A DNA stretch of 64,000 bases, taken from the NCBI RefSeq assembly GCF_900182565.1, contig NZ_FXTI01000004.1, positions 186,001 through 250,000 of the forward strand. Reading direction: 5' to 3'. Position numbers and translations under genes: made by a program. Below the pieces are notes generated by a model. That model ran no database searches and was not told the DNA's origin. It saw only the letters and a list, made by a program, of their open reading frames with translations. This document shows positions 25,275 through 34,133 of the stretch, piece by piece (the first letter of the stretch is position 1; every line of letters starts with the position of its first letter). This stretch comes from Melghirimyces algeriensis (GTDB lineage: Bacteria > Bacillota > Bacilli > Thermoactinomycetales > DSM-45169).

Positions 25275-26498
25275 GTGCATGGGATTCTGCCCTTCTCAGT
25301 GTCTGAATATACGGAAAGATTAAGGCGCGTAAAGCATCAGATGGAAAAAAGGGGGCTGGATATTCTCGTTGTCACGGACCCTGCCAATATGAATTATTTG
25401 TCCGGATATGATGCATGGTCTTTCTATGTGCCACAAGCTCTGGTGGTGATATCAGACGAAGAGCAACCTATCTGGATCGGTCGGAAGCAGGATGCGGGTG
25501 GGGCAAAGCTTACTACCTGGTTTCACCCCAACCGGATTATCCCTTACCCTGATGATTATGTTCAGGCTTTCGATAAACATCCCATGGATTTTGTTGCAGA
25601 GATTTTGAACCAAATCGGAAAGTCAAAAAGACGAATGGGGGTGGAACAGGATAGCTATTATTTTTCTGCACGGTCTATGGATCGTTTGCAGAGAAAGATG
25701 CCCCATACCCGTTTTTTCGATGCCACCCTGTTGGTAAACCGGGTTCGACTGGTCAAGTCGGATCAGGAGATTGAATATATGCGTCGGGCGGCCCGAATTG
25801 TGGAAAGGGCGATGCGGGCGGGTCTTCAATCCATTGGTGTGGGTGTTAGGGAATGTGATGTAGCAGCCAATATCAGTTACGCACAGATTAGTGGAACACC
25901 GGATTACGGAGGAGACTATCCTTCCATTGTCCCATTGCTTCCATCGGGGATCAAAACATGCACTCCTCATCTCACTTGGACCGATCGTCAATATCAGAAG
26001 GGGGACGCAGTGATTTTGGAGTTGGCTGGTTGTTATAAACGGTATCATGCTCCAATGGCCCGGACTGCTGTCATTGGAAGTGCTTCTCCAAAGGTCGTGG
26101 ATTTGGCGAATGTGGTGATTGAGGGTTTGACGAAAACATTGGATGCCATTCAACCGGGAATGACCTGTGAGGAACTGGAATGGACCTGGCGTCAGGTGGT
26201 TGAAGGAAAAGGATACCATAAAGATTCCAGACTGGGCTATTCTGTCGGCTTAAATTATCCACCGGACTGGGGGGAACATATTGCCAGTATCCGTTCCGGT
26301 GATTCTACGGTTCTAAAACCCAATATGACCTTTCATTTGATTCCCGGCATTTGGCTGGATCATTATGGAGTTGAATTTTCGGAAACCTTTCGGGTGACAG
26401 AGACGGGTTGTGAAGTGTTAACGCATTTCCCCAGGGAGTTGTACCAGTTACCTGAGCTTCCGCTTTCCACCATATCCATTGAAGAAAGCGGGGCGTAG
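25275..26498 (+). CDS. eutD: Ectoine hydrolase (EutD/DoeA, M24 family)
   Basis: 407 aa creatinase/aminopeptidase-P-like fold. N-terminal creatinase-N domain (RLRRVKHQMEKRGLDILVVTDPANMNYLSGYDAWSFY, read in part) and C-terminal pita-bread domain. The DoeA-type features are YSVGLNYPPDWGE and HLIPGIWLDHYGVEFSETF; the metal-ligand pattern of true M24 peptidases is altered (ILELAGCYKRYHAP instead of the DxG...D set), as known for ectoine hydrolase. It opens the ectoine ring to N-acetyl-diaminobutyrate. GTG at 25275 follows AAAGGGGG. Stops four bases before eutC. Confidence 0.9.
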   Translation: MHGILPFSVSEYTERLRRVKHQMEKRGLDILVVTDPANMNYLSGYDAWSFYVPQALVVISDEEQPIWIGRKQDAGGAKLTTWFHPNRIIPYPDDYVQAFDKHPMDFVAEILNQIGKSKRRMGVEQDSYYFSARSMDRLQRKMPHTRFFDATLLVNRVRLVKSDQEIEYMRRAARIVERAMRAGLQSIGVGVRECDVAANISYAQISGTPDYGGDYPSIVPLLPSGIKTCTPHLTWTDRQYQKGDAVILELAGCYKRYHAPMARTAVIGSASPKVVDLANVVIEGLTKTLDAIQPGMTCEELEWTWRQVVEGKGYHKDSRLGYSVGLNYPPDWGEHIASIRSGDSTVLKPNMTFHLIPGIWLDHYGVEFSETFRVTETGCEVLTHFPRELYQLPELPLSTISIEESGA

Positions 26499-26502
26499 AG
26501 GG

Positions 26503-27477
26503 ATGTGGGTATTTGGTGAACAAGAGATTCAAGAGGCTATTTCCTTGGATATGGAAGTGGTAAAAGCGATTGAAAAAGGTTTTTTTACCCTGGTGGAAAA
26601 GCGTGTTCAAGTCCCTCCGATCCTTCGGGTGGATCTTTCGGAATATCAGGGAGAAGTGGATGTGAAGACAGCGGTAGTAAAGGGTGAACCGTATTTTGCC
26701 GTTAAAATCTCTTCTGGATTTTTTAACAATCCCCATCGAGGTTTGCCCAGCGGAAGTGGCATGATGATTTTACTGAATGTAGAAACAGGATTCCCGGAGG
26801 CGATCTTTTTGGATCACGGATATTTGACAGACATCCGTACGGCTGCTGCGGGAGCGGTGGCTGCCAAATATTTGGCTCTGGAAACTATCCAGACAGCGGG
26901 AATGATCGGAGCAGGCACCCAAGCGCGTTATCAGATGAAGGCATTGGCCTTGGTCCGTTCCCTTGATCAAATACGGATCTGGTCGCGAAGTAGAGAACGG
27001 GCGGAAGACTGTGCCAAGGAAATGAAAACGGAACTGGGAGTGAGAGTTGAGGTGTTTCCCCATCCGGAACCGGTGGTTCGGGGATCGGATGTGGTGGTGA
27101 CTGCCACCCCGTCTACTACGCCGTTGGTCCAAAAGGAATGGTTTCATGATGGGCTTCACCTTACCGCCATGGGTTCCGACTCGGAATATAAACAAGAGGT
27201 GGAAGTTGATGCGATTGCTTCCGCAGACCGATTGATTTGTGACGATCGCGAACAATCTTTTCGCTTGGGAGAGTTACGTTCGGCTTGGGATGAAGGACGG
27301 CTTAGAAATAAAGAGGTGACGGAGTTGGGGGACATTGTAGCCGGCCGTGCTCCCGGTCGCCGTTCCAACAAGGAAGTTACCCTTTGCGACCTTACCGGGG
27401 TTGGTGTTCAGGATACGGTGATTGCGATCATGGCCTACCATCGGTTGAAACAGCAGAAAAAGGGCGTTCGACTTTAA
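26503..27477 (+). CDS. eutC: Ornithine cyclodeaminase-like EutC
   Basis: 324 aa of the ornithine cyclodeaminase/mu-crystallin family. Substrate and cofactor elements seen: the early Arg/Lys segment (VKTAVVKGEPYFAVKISSGFFNNP), GLPSGSGMMILLN, TDIRTAAAGAVAAKYLA and the NAD(P)-binding GMIGAGTQARYQ. ATG at 26503 matches the family start; a TTG at 26479 within eutD is the alternative. In ectoine clusters EutC works with EutB on hydroxyectoine. Lies four bases after eutD. Confidence 0.85.
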   Translation: MWVFGEQEIQEAISLDMEVVKAIEKGFFTLVEKRVQVPPILRVDLSEYQGEVDVKTAVVKGEPYFAVKISSGFFNNPHRGLPSGSGMMILLNVETGFPEAIFLDHGYLTDIRTAAAGAVAAKYLALETIQTAGMIGAGTQARYQMKALALVRSLDQIRIWSRSRERAEDCAKEMKTELGVRVEVFPHPEPVVRGSDVVVTATPSTTPLVQKEWFHDGLHLTAMGSDSEYKQEVEVDAIASADRLICDDREQSFRLGELRSAWDEGRLRNKEVTELGDIVAGRAPGRRSNKEVTLCDLTGVGVQDTVIAIMAYHRLKQQKKGVRL

Positions 27478-27501
27478 CATATTGTAAAGGAGTGCTCAAT
27501 T

Positions 27502-28722
27502 GTGAACCGACAATTGTTTACTAATGAAAGTCCATCAAGCGGTACCCGTTCTGTATGGGCAGGGGAAGGGAAGGATCTTCTTCAAGGAGCCACACAAGTA
27601 CCTGTGGTTCACAGTGTTTCCTTTGGATATCGGGATATTGACCATTGGCATGAAGTGGCGCTCGGACAAAAGGAAGGTCATATTTATAGTCGCAATACCA
27701 ACCCCACTGTGCAAGTGTTTGAAGAGAAGGTGAGAAGTCTGGAGAAAGCGGAAGCGGCAGTATCTTTTTCCACCGGTATGGCTGCCATTTCCTCCTCTTT
27801 GTTTACCTTTCTGTCTCCGGGGGATCGAGTGGTAACAATTAAAGATACCTATGGAGGAACAGGAAAGATCTTTTTGCATCATTTGCCTCGCTTTCAGATC
27901 GATGTGGCGATGTGTGAAACTGAGGATGCGGACGGGATTGAGAAAGAGGTCGCCAAGGGATGTCAAGTTCTCTATCTGGAGACACCAACCAACCCCACAT
28001 TAAAAGTGTTGGATTTAAAACGGCTGATTGAAACAGCTCATCGTAAAGGGGCTCTGGTTTTGGTGGATAATACGTTTGCCACTCCAATCAATCAAAACCC
28101 TCTGGATTTGGGAGCCGATTTGGTCATTCACAGTGCCACCAAGTTTTTGGGAGGGCATGCGGATGCCTTGGGTGGAGTGATTTGTGGCTCGGAAGAATTG
28201 GTGCAAAGGGTTTTTTCGTATCGGGAGATACATGGAGCGACTCTTCAACCCATGGCGGCCTATCTGCTTCTTCGCGGGATGAAAACATTACACCTTCGGA
28301 TTCAACAACAGAATGAAAGTGCTCTAACCATTGCGAAATGGCTGGAAACTCATCCTAAGATTGAGGAAGTTTATTATCCGGGTCTCCCGTCCCACCCTCA
28401 TTATAAAATTGCCTGTCAACAAATGCGAGGGTTTGGCGGAGTGTTAAGTTTTTCTCTGAAGGGTGGAATGGAAATGGTTCGTTCCTTTCTCCCCCAACTT
28501 CGCTTTGCACATTTGGCTGCTAATCTGGGATCGGTTGAGACGGTAGCCGGACCTCCCCGAACCAGCAGCCATGTGGAATGCACAGAAGAAGAGCGTCAGG
28601 CTTTGGGAATTCCCGAAGGATTGATCCGATATTCTGTGGGGATTGAGGAGACACAAGATCTTCTGAATGATTTGGAACAAGCGCTGGAGGCAATTCCGGA
28701 ACGCATAGATTGTTCTTCATAA
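27502..28722 (+). CDS. Cystathionine gamma-synthase/lyase-like PLP enzyme
   Basis: 406 aa of the Cys/Met-metabolism PLP family. Landmarks: YSRNTNPTVQVFEEKV, SFSTGMAAI, LYLETPTNPTLKV, LVDNTFATP, the PLP Lys in HSATKFLGGHADALGG, and the C-terminal GGVLSF plus RYSVGIEETQDLL. Members do gamma-replacement or gamma-elimination on homoserine-type substrates. Its setting between eutC and a deacylase suggests a task in turning diaminobutyrate into central metabolites, possibly gamma-elimination; that is inference. Canonical clusters use a class III aminotransferase at this step instead. Confidence 0.8.
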   Translation: MNRQLFTNESPSSGTRSVWAGEGKDLLQGATQVPVVHSVSFGYRDIDHWHEVALGQKEGHIYSRNTNPTVQVFEEKVRSLEKAEAAVSFSTGMAAISSSLFTFLSPGDRVVTIKDTYGGTGKIFLHHLPRFQIDVAMCETEDADGIEKEVAKGCQVLYLETPTNPTLKVLDLKRLIETAHRKGALVLVDNTFATPINQNPLDLGADLVIHSATKFLGGHADALGGVICGSEELVQRVFSYREIHGATLQPMAAYLLLRGMKTLHLRIQQQNESALTIAKWLETHPKIEEVYYPGLPSHPHYKIACQQMRGFGGVLSFSLKGGMEMVRSFLPQLRFAHLAANLGSVETVAGPPRTSSHVECTEEERQALGIPEGLIRYSVGIEETQDLLNDLEQALEAIPERIDCSS

Positions 28723-28779
28723 GAGAAAGTAAATAGAACAGCAGGATGGATATAGGCTTCAATTCATGGAGGGATCTGA

Positions 28780-29985
28780 GTGAAAGAGAAGACGATGGCA
28801 GAACGGGCGCAAGAGATCCGGGAAATGTTGGTGAAATGGAGGCGTCATATCCATCAAAATCCGGAATTGAGCTTTCGTGAGTTTGAAACTTCCCGTTTGG
28901 TGGCACAGGAACTGAGTCGGATCGAAGGAATGAATGTTAAGACAGAAGTGGGGACAACCGGGGTCATTGGAACATTGTCTCAGGGGAATGGATGGACCGT
29001 CGCCATTCGTGCAGATATGGATGCCTTGCCGATCGCGGATGCCAAAGACCGTCCTTATCGTTCGCAAAATCCGGGTGTGATGCACGCCTGCGGACATGAT
29101 GCGCACACAGCTATTCTCCTGGGAGTGGCTCGGTTGTTGGGCGAGGAATTTCAAAATGGAGAGGTTCAGGGAACGGTCAAATTGATATTCCAGCCAGCAG
29201 AAGAGCATACTGGACCTTATGGAAGCACAGGTGCTCCCCGCATGATGGAGGAAGGTGCTTTGGATGGAGTCGATCGGGTGATCGCTCTCCATATGAATCC
29301 GGAACGGACGGTGGGAGCTGTTCAATTAAATGACGGTTACACCATGGCCAGTGTGGATACCTTTCAGGGGACACTTTATGGAACAGGGGGACATGGGGCT
29401 TATCCACATTTGGGGACGGACCCCGCTTGGATGTTGCTTCCGGTACTTCAAGCGTTACACGGGATTGTTGCCCGTCGGGTCTCTCCGCTTGAACCGGCAG
29501 TGGTTAGTATCGGACAGATTCATGCGGGAACGGCGAGCAATGTCATCCCGTCGGAAGTTTTTATACAGGGAACGATTCGGACCTACGATCCGCAGACCCG
29601 CGAAATGATGATTAAGGAACTGGAAAAGGCATTTTCTCTGGTTGATACGTTGGGTGGAAATTACACTTTTCAGGTAGAGCAAGGGGAGCCCGGACTCTAT
29701 AATCATCCAAGTGTAAACGAGGTGATTTCTGCGGTGATCCGGGATCTTTATCCGGATATGAGGATATACAGGGGCCCCTTTGGAATGGGAGCCGAAGATT
29801 TCAGTTATATGACTGAAAAAATTCCAGGGGCCATGTTTTTTTTGGGATGTGCGCTTCCGGACGGGATACACCGGGATTTGCATACTCCGGTTTTTGATAT
29901 TGATGAGAACTGCCTTCCGATTGGAGCAGCTATTTTGGCGGAAACAGCCCTGCAATTGTTGAAAAGAGAGAGGGAGGGAACGTGA
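28780..29985 (+). CDS. M20-family amidohydrolase, probable N-acetyl-diaminobutyrate deacetylase
   Basis: 401 aa with the M20D pattern: WRRHIHQNPELSFREFETS, RADMDALPI, the metal site MHACGHDAHTAILLG, the catalytic Glu in FQPAEEHTGPYGSTGAPRMMEEG, and MGAEDFSYM with a ligand His near the end (HRDLHTPVF). Similar enzymes remove acyl groups from amino acids. Following ectoine hydrolase it most likely deacetylates N-alpha-acetyl-diaminobutyrate; such M20 proteins have been called DoeB2, as I recall. The classic EutE/DoeB of the aspartoacylase family is absent. GTG at 28780 follows GGAGGG; the stop overlaps the next start. Confidence 0.8.
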   Translation: MKEKTMAERAQEIREMLVKWRRHIHQNPELSFREFETSRLVAQELSRIEGMNVKTEVGTTGVIGTLSQGNGWTVAIRADMDALPIADAKDRPYRSQNPGVMHACGHDAHTAILLGVARLLGEEFQNGEVQGTVKLIFQPAEEHTGPYGSTGAPRMMEEGALDGVDRVIALHMNPERTVGAVQLNDGYTMASVDTFQGTLYGTGGHGAYPHLGTDPAWMLLPVLQALHGIVARRVSPLEPAVVSIGQIHAGTASNVIPSEVFIQGTIRTYDPQTREMMIKELEKAFSLVDTLGGNYTFQVEQGEPGLYNHPSVNEVISAVIRDLYPDMRIYRGPFGMGAEDFSYMTEKIPGAMFFLGCALPDGIHRDLHTPVFDIDENCLPIGAAILAETALQLLKREREGT

Positions 29986-31025
29986 TGGAACGACGATTGG
30001 CGATGATTGGATTTGGAACCGTGGGTCAGGCTTTGGCGCGCATTTTGCTGGAGAGAAAAGGGGAATTATGGGAAAAAGAAGGCTTTGTAGCACAAATTAC
30101 TGCAATTTCTGACATGACAAAGGGATCATTGTATCATCCCGATGGATTAAATTTGACAGAGGTGTTCCTGGCTTTGGAGGAATCTGGGACACTGGAGGCG
30201 TATCCGGAGACATCTGGACTCCAGAGAGGATGGAACAGTCTGAAAACAATCCAGGACAGCAATGCAGACACCATAGTGGAGGTTACGTTTACGGATGTGG
30301 AAACCGGTCAACCGGCGATTGAACACTGCCGAACCGCTTTTGAAGCGGGAAAGAACGTAGTGACCACCAATAAAGGGCCTGTGGCACTGGCATTTGCGGA
30401 ACTGTCTGAACTGGCTGAAAAAAACGGAGTTTATTGGGGATTTGAGGGAACAGTGATGAGCGGAACCCCTGCGCTTCGAATGCCCCGTTTCGCCTTGGCG
30501 GGTGATCGGATCAAAGAAATCAGGGGGATCTTAAATGGCACAACCAACTATATCCTGACCCGTATGGAAGACGGAGTAAGTATGGAAAATGCATTGTTGG
30601 AAGCGCAGAACAAGGGTTATGCCGAAGCAGATCCAACGGGGGATCTGGAAGGGTTTGATGCACTGTATAAGATGATGATCTTATCCGAAGTGGTCATGGG
30701 AATACCGTTGAAGCGAAAGGATGTACTGCGAAAGGGGATGTCATCTGTGACATCCGAGGATATTCAGAAAGCAAAAACGGGTGGGATGAGGTGGAGAATT
30801 TTAAGTGTGATCCGGGAGGAAGGCGGGAAAATGAGTGCATCCGTTCAACCGGTTGCCATTCCGGAGGCAGATCCTTTGGCCGGAGTGAAAGGGGCACTCA
30901 ATGCAGTTACCTATGTATGTGACCTATTGGGTCCTGTGACATTGATTGGAGCGGGTGCAGGACGAATGGAAACAGGATTCTCCATTCTTGCAGACTTGAT
31001 TCATTTGCATCATCAGAAAAGATGA
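29985..31025 (+). CDS. Homoserine dehydrogenase-like protein
   Basis: 346 aa: NAD(P)-binding GFGTVGQALARIL, then the homoserine dehydrogenase core with TTNKGPVAL, GTVMSGTPAL, the signature GILNGTTNYILTRM and GYAEADPTGDLEGFDALYKM. It lacks the ACT domain of the biosynthetic Hom, so feedback control is unlikely. ATG at 29985 overlaps the upstream stop (TGATG) and has GGGAGGG upstream. In this operon it could interconvert aspartate semialdehyde and homoserine, linking to the gamma-synthase-like enzyme and the aldehyde dehydrogenase (inference). Confidence 0.8.
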   Translation: MERRLAMIGFGTVGQALARILLERKGELWEKEGFVAQITAISDMTKGSLYHPDGLNLTEVFLALEESGTLEAYPETSGLQRGWNSLKTIQDSNADTIVEVTFTDVETGQPAIEHCRTAFEAGKNVVTTNKGPVALAFAELSELAEKNGVYWGFEGTVMSGTPALRMPRFALAGDRIKEIRGILNGTTNYILTRMEDGVSMENALLEAQNKGYAEADPTGDLEGFDALYKMMILSEVVMGIPLKRKDVLRKGMSSVTSEDIQKAKTGGMRWRILSVIREEGGKMSASVQPVAIPEADPLAGVKGALNAVTYVCDLLGPVTLIGAGAGRMETGFSILADLIHLHHQKR

Positions 31026-31054
31026 ATATTTAAAAAGTTGGGGGCGATTTGAAA

Positions 31055-32491
31055 ATGAAAGCGATTCATGACAAAATGGAATTTAGTCCCGGACATTCGG
31101 TGAAATGTAAAGATTGGATCGAGGTTCGAGATCCACAGGATGATTCCCTGATTGCAACTGTCCCCGCTGTGACTCCTGAAGGTATGAATAAAGCGGTAGA
31201 ACGCGCTGCGGATGGTGCAAAGATCGCTGCAGAGATGCCGGTTCACCAAAGGGTTTCCATATTGCATCGAACGGCTGACCTATTGTCTTCCCGAAAAGAG
31301 GAGTTTTCCATGGTCATTGCCAGAGAAGGAAGTAAAACGATCCGGGAGGCGCGTAAGGAGGTGAGTCGTGCTGTAGAGACGATCCGGATCAGTGCGGAGG
31401 AAGCACGCCGAATCCATGGGGAAACCCTTTCCTTTGACCAAATGCCCGGAAGCGAAAACCGGGTGGGTGGCTGGTATCGCGTTCCAGTAGGTCTGGTAGC
31501 AGCCATTACTCCGTTTAATGACCCCCTCAACCTGGTGGCACACAAGGTGGGCCCTGCTGTGGCGTCCGGCAATGCCGTGATTGTTAAGCCTGCCAGCGTT
31601 ACACCATTGAGCGCCCTCAAGTTGTGGGAGGTCATGCAGGAAGCGGGACTCCCTTCCCCTGTCTTTTCGGTGGTTCCCGGACGTGGCAGTGAAGTTGGGG
31701 ATACGTTGGTGCAACATCCACAGGTTCGTATGATCTCCTTTACAGGGGGAGTGGAAGCAGGAAAAAAAATTGCGGGGAAAGCCGGGATCAAAAAAGCAAA
31801 CATGGAACTGGGTTCCAACTGTCCGGCCATCATCCTTGGGGATGCGGATCTATCCACAGCCATCCAATCTTGTGTATCCGGGGCGTTCTGGGCAGCAGGA
31901 CAAAATTGTCTCAAAGTGCAACGAATTTATATTGAAGATTCCGTCTACCCCGACTTTTTGGAAGGCTTTGTGGCCCGGACACGGCAATATCGCACGGGAA
32001 ACAAACTGTCGGAAGAGACAGATATGGGTCCGCTTATCACCTGCCGCGAAGCAGAACGGGTGGATCGTTGGGTAAAAGAAGCTATGAAAGAGGGAGCTGT
32101 TCTGTATTGCGGCGGAGAGCGTGATGGAGCATTTTATACTCCGACAGTGTTGTCCGATGTCCCGCAGGGGAGTCGTATCGAGTGGGACGAAGTGTTTGGT
32201 CCGGTTGTCAGCCTTCATCCGGTACGGGATGCAGAAGAAGCAGTCAAACGAGCCAATCAGACGCATTTTGGATTGCAGGCCGGGGTGTTTACAAAAGACT
32301 TGGATAAAGCATTTGATCTCATTCACCGACTCCAAGTCGGGGGTGTGATGGTAAATGACAGCAGTGATTACCGCATTGATGCGATGCCTTTTGGCGGTGT
32401 CAAACAGTCTGGACTCGGCCGGGAAGGTGTCCGCCATGCCGTGGGGGAGATGACGGAAACTAAAGTGGTTTGTTTTCGGCTGAAAAGCTGA
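31055..32491 (+). CDS. Aldehyde dehydrogenase
   Basis: 478 aa NAD(P)-dependent aldehyde dehydrogenase. Catalytic Cys in AAGQNCLKVQR, general-base Glu in NMELGSNCPA, cofactor-binding ITPFNDPLN, VKPASVTPLSA and SFTGGVEAG. The best-fitting job here is oxidation of aspartate semialdehyde from ectoine breakdown to aspartate, the role of Ssd/DoeC. ATG at 31055 follows a G-run at 31040-31044; a TTG at 31049 is less well spaced. Confidence 0.85.
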   Translation: MKAIHDKMEFSPGHSVKCKDWIEVRDPQDDSLIATVPAVTPEGMNKAVERAADGAKIAAEMPVHQRVSILHRTADLLSSRKEEFSMVIAREGSKTIREARKEVSRAVETIRISAEEARRIHGETLSFDQMPGSENRVGGWYRVPVGLVAAITPFNDPLNLVAHKVGPAVASGNAVIVKPASVTPLSALKLWEVMQEAGLPSPVFSVVPGRGSEVGDTLVQHPQVRMISFTGGVEAGKKIAGKAGIKKANMELGSNCPAIILGDADLSTAIQSCVSGAFWAAGQNCLKVQRIYIEDSVYPDFLEGFVARTRQYRTGNKLSEETDMGPLITCREAERVDRWVKEAMKEGAVLYCGGERDGAFYTPTVLSDVPQGSRIEWDEVFGPVVSLHPVRDAEEAVKRANQTHFGLQAGVFTKDLDKAFDLIHRLQVGGVMVNDSSDYRIDAMPFGGVKQSGLGREGVRHAVGEMTETKVVCFRLKS

Positions 32492-32515
32492 GAAAAACGA
32501 TGAGGAGGAGACATT

Positions 32516-33391
32516 TTGAAGAAAAATATCATGCATATCGTCCTCGCATTGGTGTTGGTGTTTTCTTTGACAGGATGTGGAAGCCTTGATGTCGGGGGAA
32601 GCTCCGGATCTACGCTGGAAAAAGCAAAGGAAGAGGGAGTCATCAAGGTTGGTTTTGCCAATGAAAAACCTTACGCCTACCGGGATAAAAGTGGGAAAGT
32701 GACGGGGGAAGCGGTGGAAATTTCACGTGAGATTTTCAAACGTTTGGGAGTCAAAAAAATTGAACCGGTCTTGACGGACTTTGGTCAATTGATTCCCGGT
32801 CTGAAAGCCAAACGCTTTGATGTCATCACTGCTGGCATGTATATTACCCCTGAAAGGTGTAAGGAGGTTGCTTTTTCAGATCCTGAGTATCAGATTGGGG
32901 AGTCTCTGGCAGTGAAGAAAGGAAATCCAAAGGATCTGCACAGCTATCAAGATATTGCTGATAAAAAAGAAGTAAAAGTCGCCGTTATGCGGGGAGCGAT
33001 TGAAATCGACTATATGAAGAAATTGGGTGTAAAAGACAGCCAGATTAAAACATTCTCAGATCAACCCTCGGTGATTCAGGCTCTTAAATCGGGTCGAGTC
33101 GATGCAATTACCATGACGGGCCCTTCTCTCCGAGAAATATTAGAAGCACAAGGAAAAGAAGGGATAGAGACAGTGGAAGATTTTGAACAGCCGGTGATTG
33201 ATGGAAAGAGCGTTGTCGGCTTTGGTGCTGCTGCTTTCCGAAAAGATGATACCAAATTCCGCGATCAATTCGCCAAAGAACTAAATAAATTGGAAAAATC
33301 AGGAGAGTTGCAGGAGATTCTGGAGAAATTTAATTTTTCAAAGGAAAACCTGCCTGGAGGAAAAACACAAGAGGAACTCTGTAAAGGATAA
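32516..33391 (+). CDS. ehuB: Ectoine/hydroxyectoine-binding lipoprotein EhuB
   Basis: 291 aa periplasmic-binding-protein family 3. Lipoprotein signal with lipobox LTGC at about residues 19-22, then EEGVIKVGFANEKPYAYRD, VEISREIFKRLG, FDVITAGMYITPERC and RVDAITMTGPSLRE, which resemble EhuB. Captures ectoines outside the membrane for the EhuC/EhuD/EhuA importer that follows. TTG at 32516 behind a strong GAGGAGGAG site. Confidence 0.9.
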   Translation: MKKNIMHIVLALVLVFSLTGCGSLDVGGSSGSTLEKAKEEGVIKVGFANEKPYAYRDKSGKVTGEAVEISREIFKRLGVKKIEPVLTDFGQLIPGLKAKRFDVITAGMYITPERCKEVAFSDPEYQIGESLAVKKGNPKDLHSYQDIADKKEVKVAVMRGAIEIDYMKKLGVKDSQIKTFSDQPSVIQALKSGRVDAITMTGPSLREILEAQGKEGIETVEDFEQPVIDGKSVVGFGAAAFRKDDTKFRDQFAKELNKLEKSGELQEILEKFNFSKENLPGGKTQEELCKG

Positions 33392-33405
33392 ACGTGTCCT
33401 ATGAA

Positions 33406-33424
33406 GGGGGAGGGAATCTCCCCC
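33406..33424 (+). promoter_or_regulatory. Hairpin between ehuB and ehuC
   Basis: GGGGGAG at 33406-33412 and CTCCCCC at 33418-33424, loop of five. There is no T-run after it. In ABC importer operons such hairpins can stabilise the binding-protein part of the mRNA so that it is made in excess; that is the likely role here (inference). Confidence 0.55.
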
Positions 33425-33473
33425 GCTCTATTGAAATGATTATCCGTGTTTTCCATTAATCGAGGAAAAGGGC

Positions 33474-34130
33474 GTGATATCCATCGATGTTTATTCCATC
33501 GTGCTTCCCTTGCTTTTGGAGGGAGCCATGGTTACGTTGCAATTGTTGGTGATTTGCGGAATATTATCTTTTTTGATGTCCTTTATCGGCGGCTTTAGCC
33601 GGCTGTCCGGGATTGCCCCTGTTCGGTGGGTTTCCGGATTGATTATAGAATTTATTCGTGGGACATCCCTGTTGGTTCAATTATTTTGGCTCGTTTTTGC
33701 CCTTCCTTTGTTGGGGGTTAATATTGCTCCAGGTTTGGCGGCAATCATCGGATTATCACTAAACTATGGAGCTTATGGTTCCGAAATCGTGAGGAGCTCC
33801 ATCCAGGCTATTCCCAAAGGACAGACAGAAGCGGGGATTGCTTTGAATATGACTCCGATACAACGGATGCGAAGCATCATTCTGCCACAAGCGTTTAGAA
33901 TCATGCTTCCATCCTTTGGGAACTTGATGATCGAGCTGTTGAAGGGAACGGCTTTGGTTTCTCTGGCGCTGACATCTGACATGACGGAGAAAATGATGCA
34001 GATGCGAAATACCGTGGGTCACGATACACAACTTTTGTCCTTGTTGCTCATTGCCTATTTTATTGTCGGATATGCGGTTACACTTCTTTTCCGTTGGCTT
34101 GAGCGCAAGTTCAGCGCGGGGAGGGTTTAA
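33474..34130 (+). CDS. ehuC: Ectoine ABC transporter permease EhuC
   Basis: 218 aa polar-amino-acid permease (HisM type) with about five membrane helices. Permease loop contacting the ATPase: ALNMTPIQRMRSIILPQAFRI is visible in place. Also the family element EFIRGTSLLVQLFW. GTG at 33474. Pairs with EhuD, four bases downstream. Confidence 0.9.
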   Translation: MISIDVYSIVLPLLLEGAMVTLQLLVICGILSFLMSFIGGFSRLSGIAPVRWVSGLIIEFIRGTSLLVQLFWLVFALPLLGVNIAPGLAAIIGLSLNYGAYGSEIVRSSIQAIPKGQTEAGIALNMTPIQRMRSIILPQAFRIMLPSFGNLMIELLKGTALVSLALTSDMTEKMMQMRNTVGHDTQLLSLLLIAYFIVGYAVTLLFRWLERKFSAGRV

Positions 34131-34133
34131 TCC

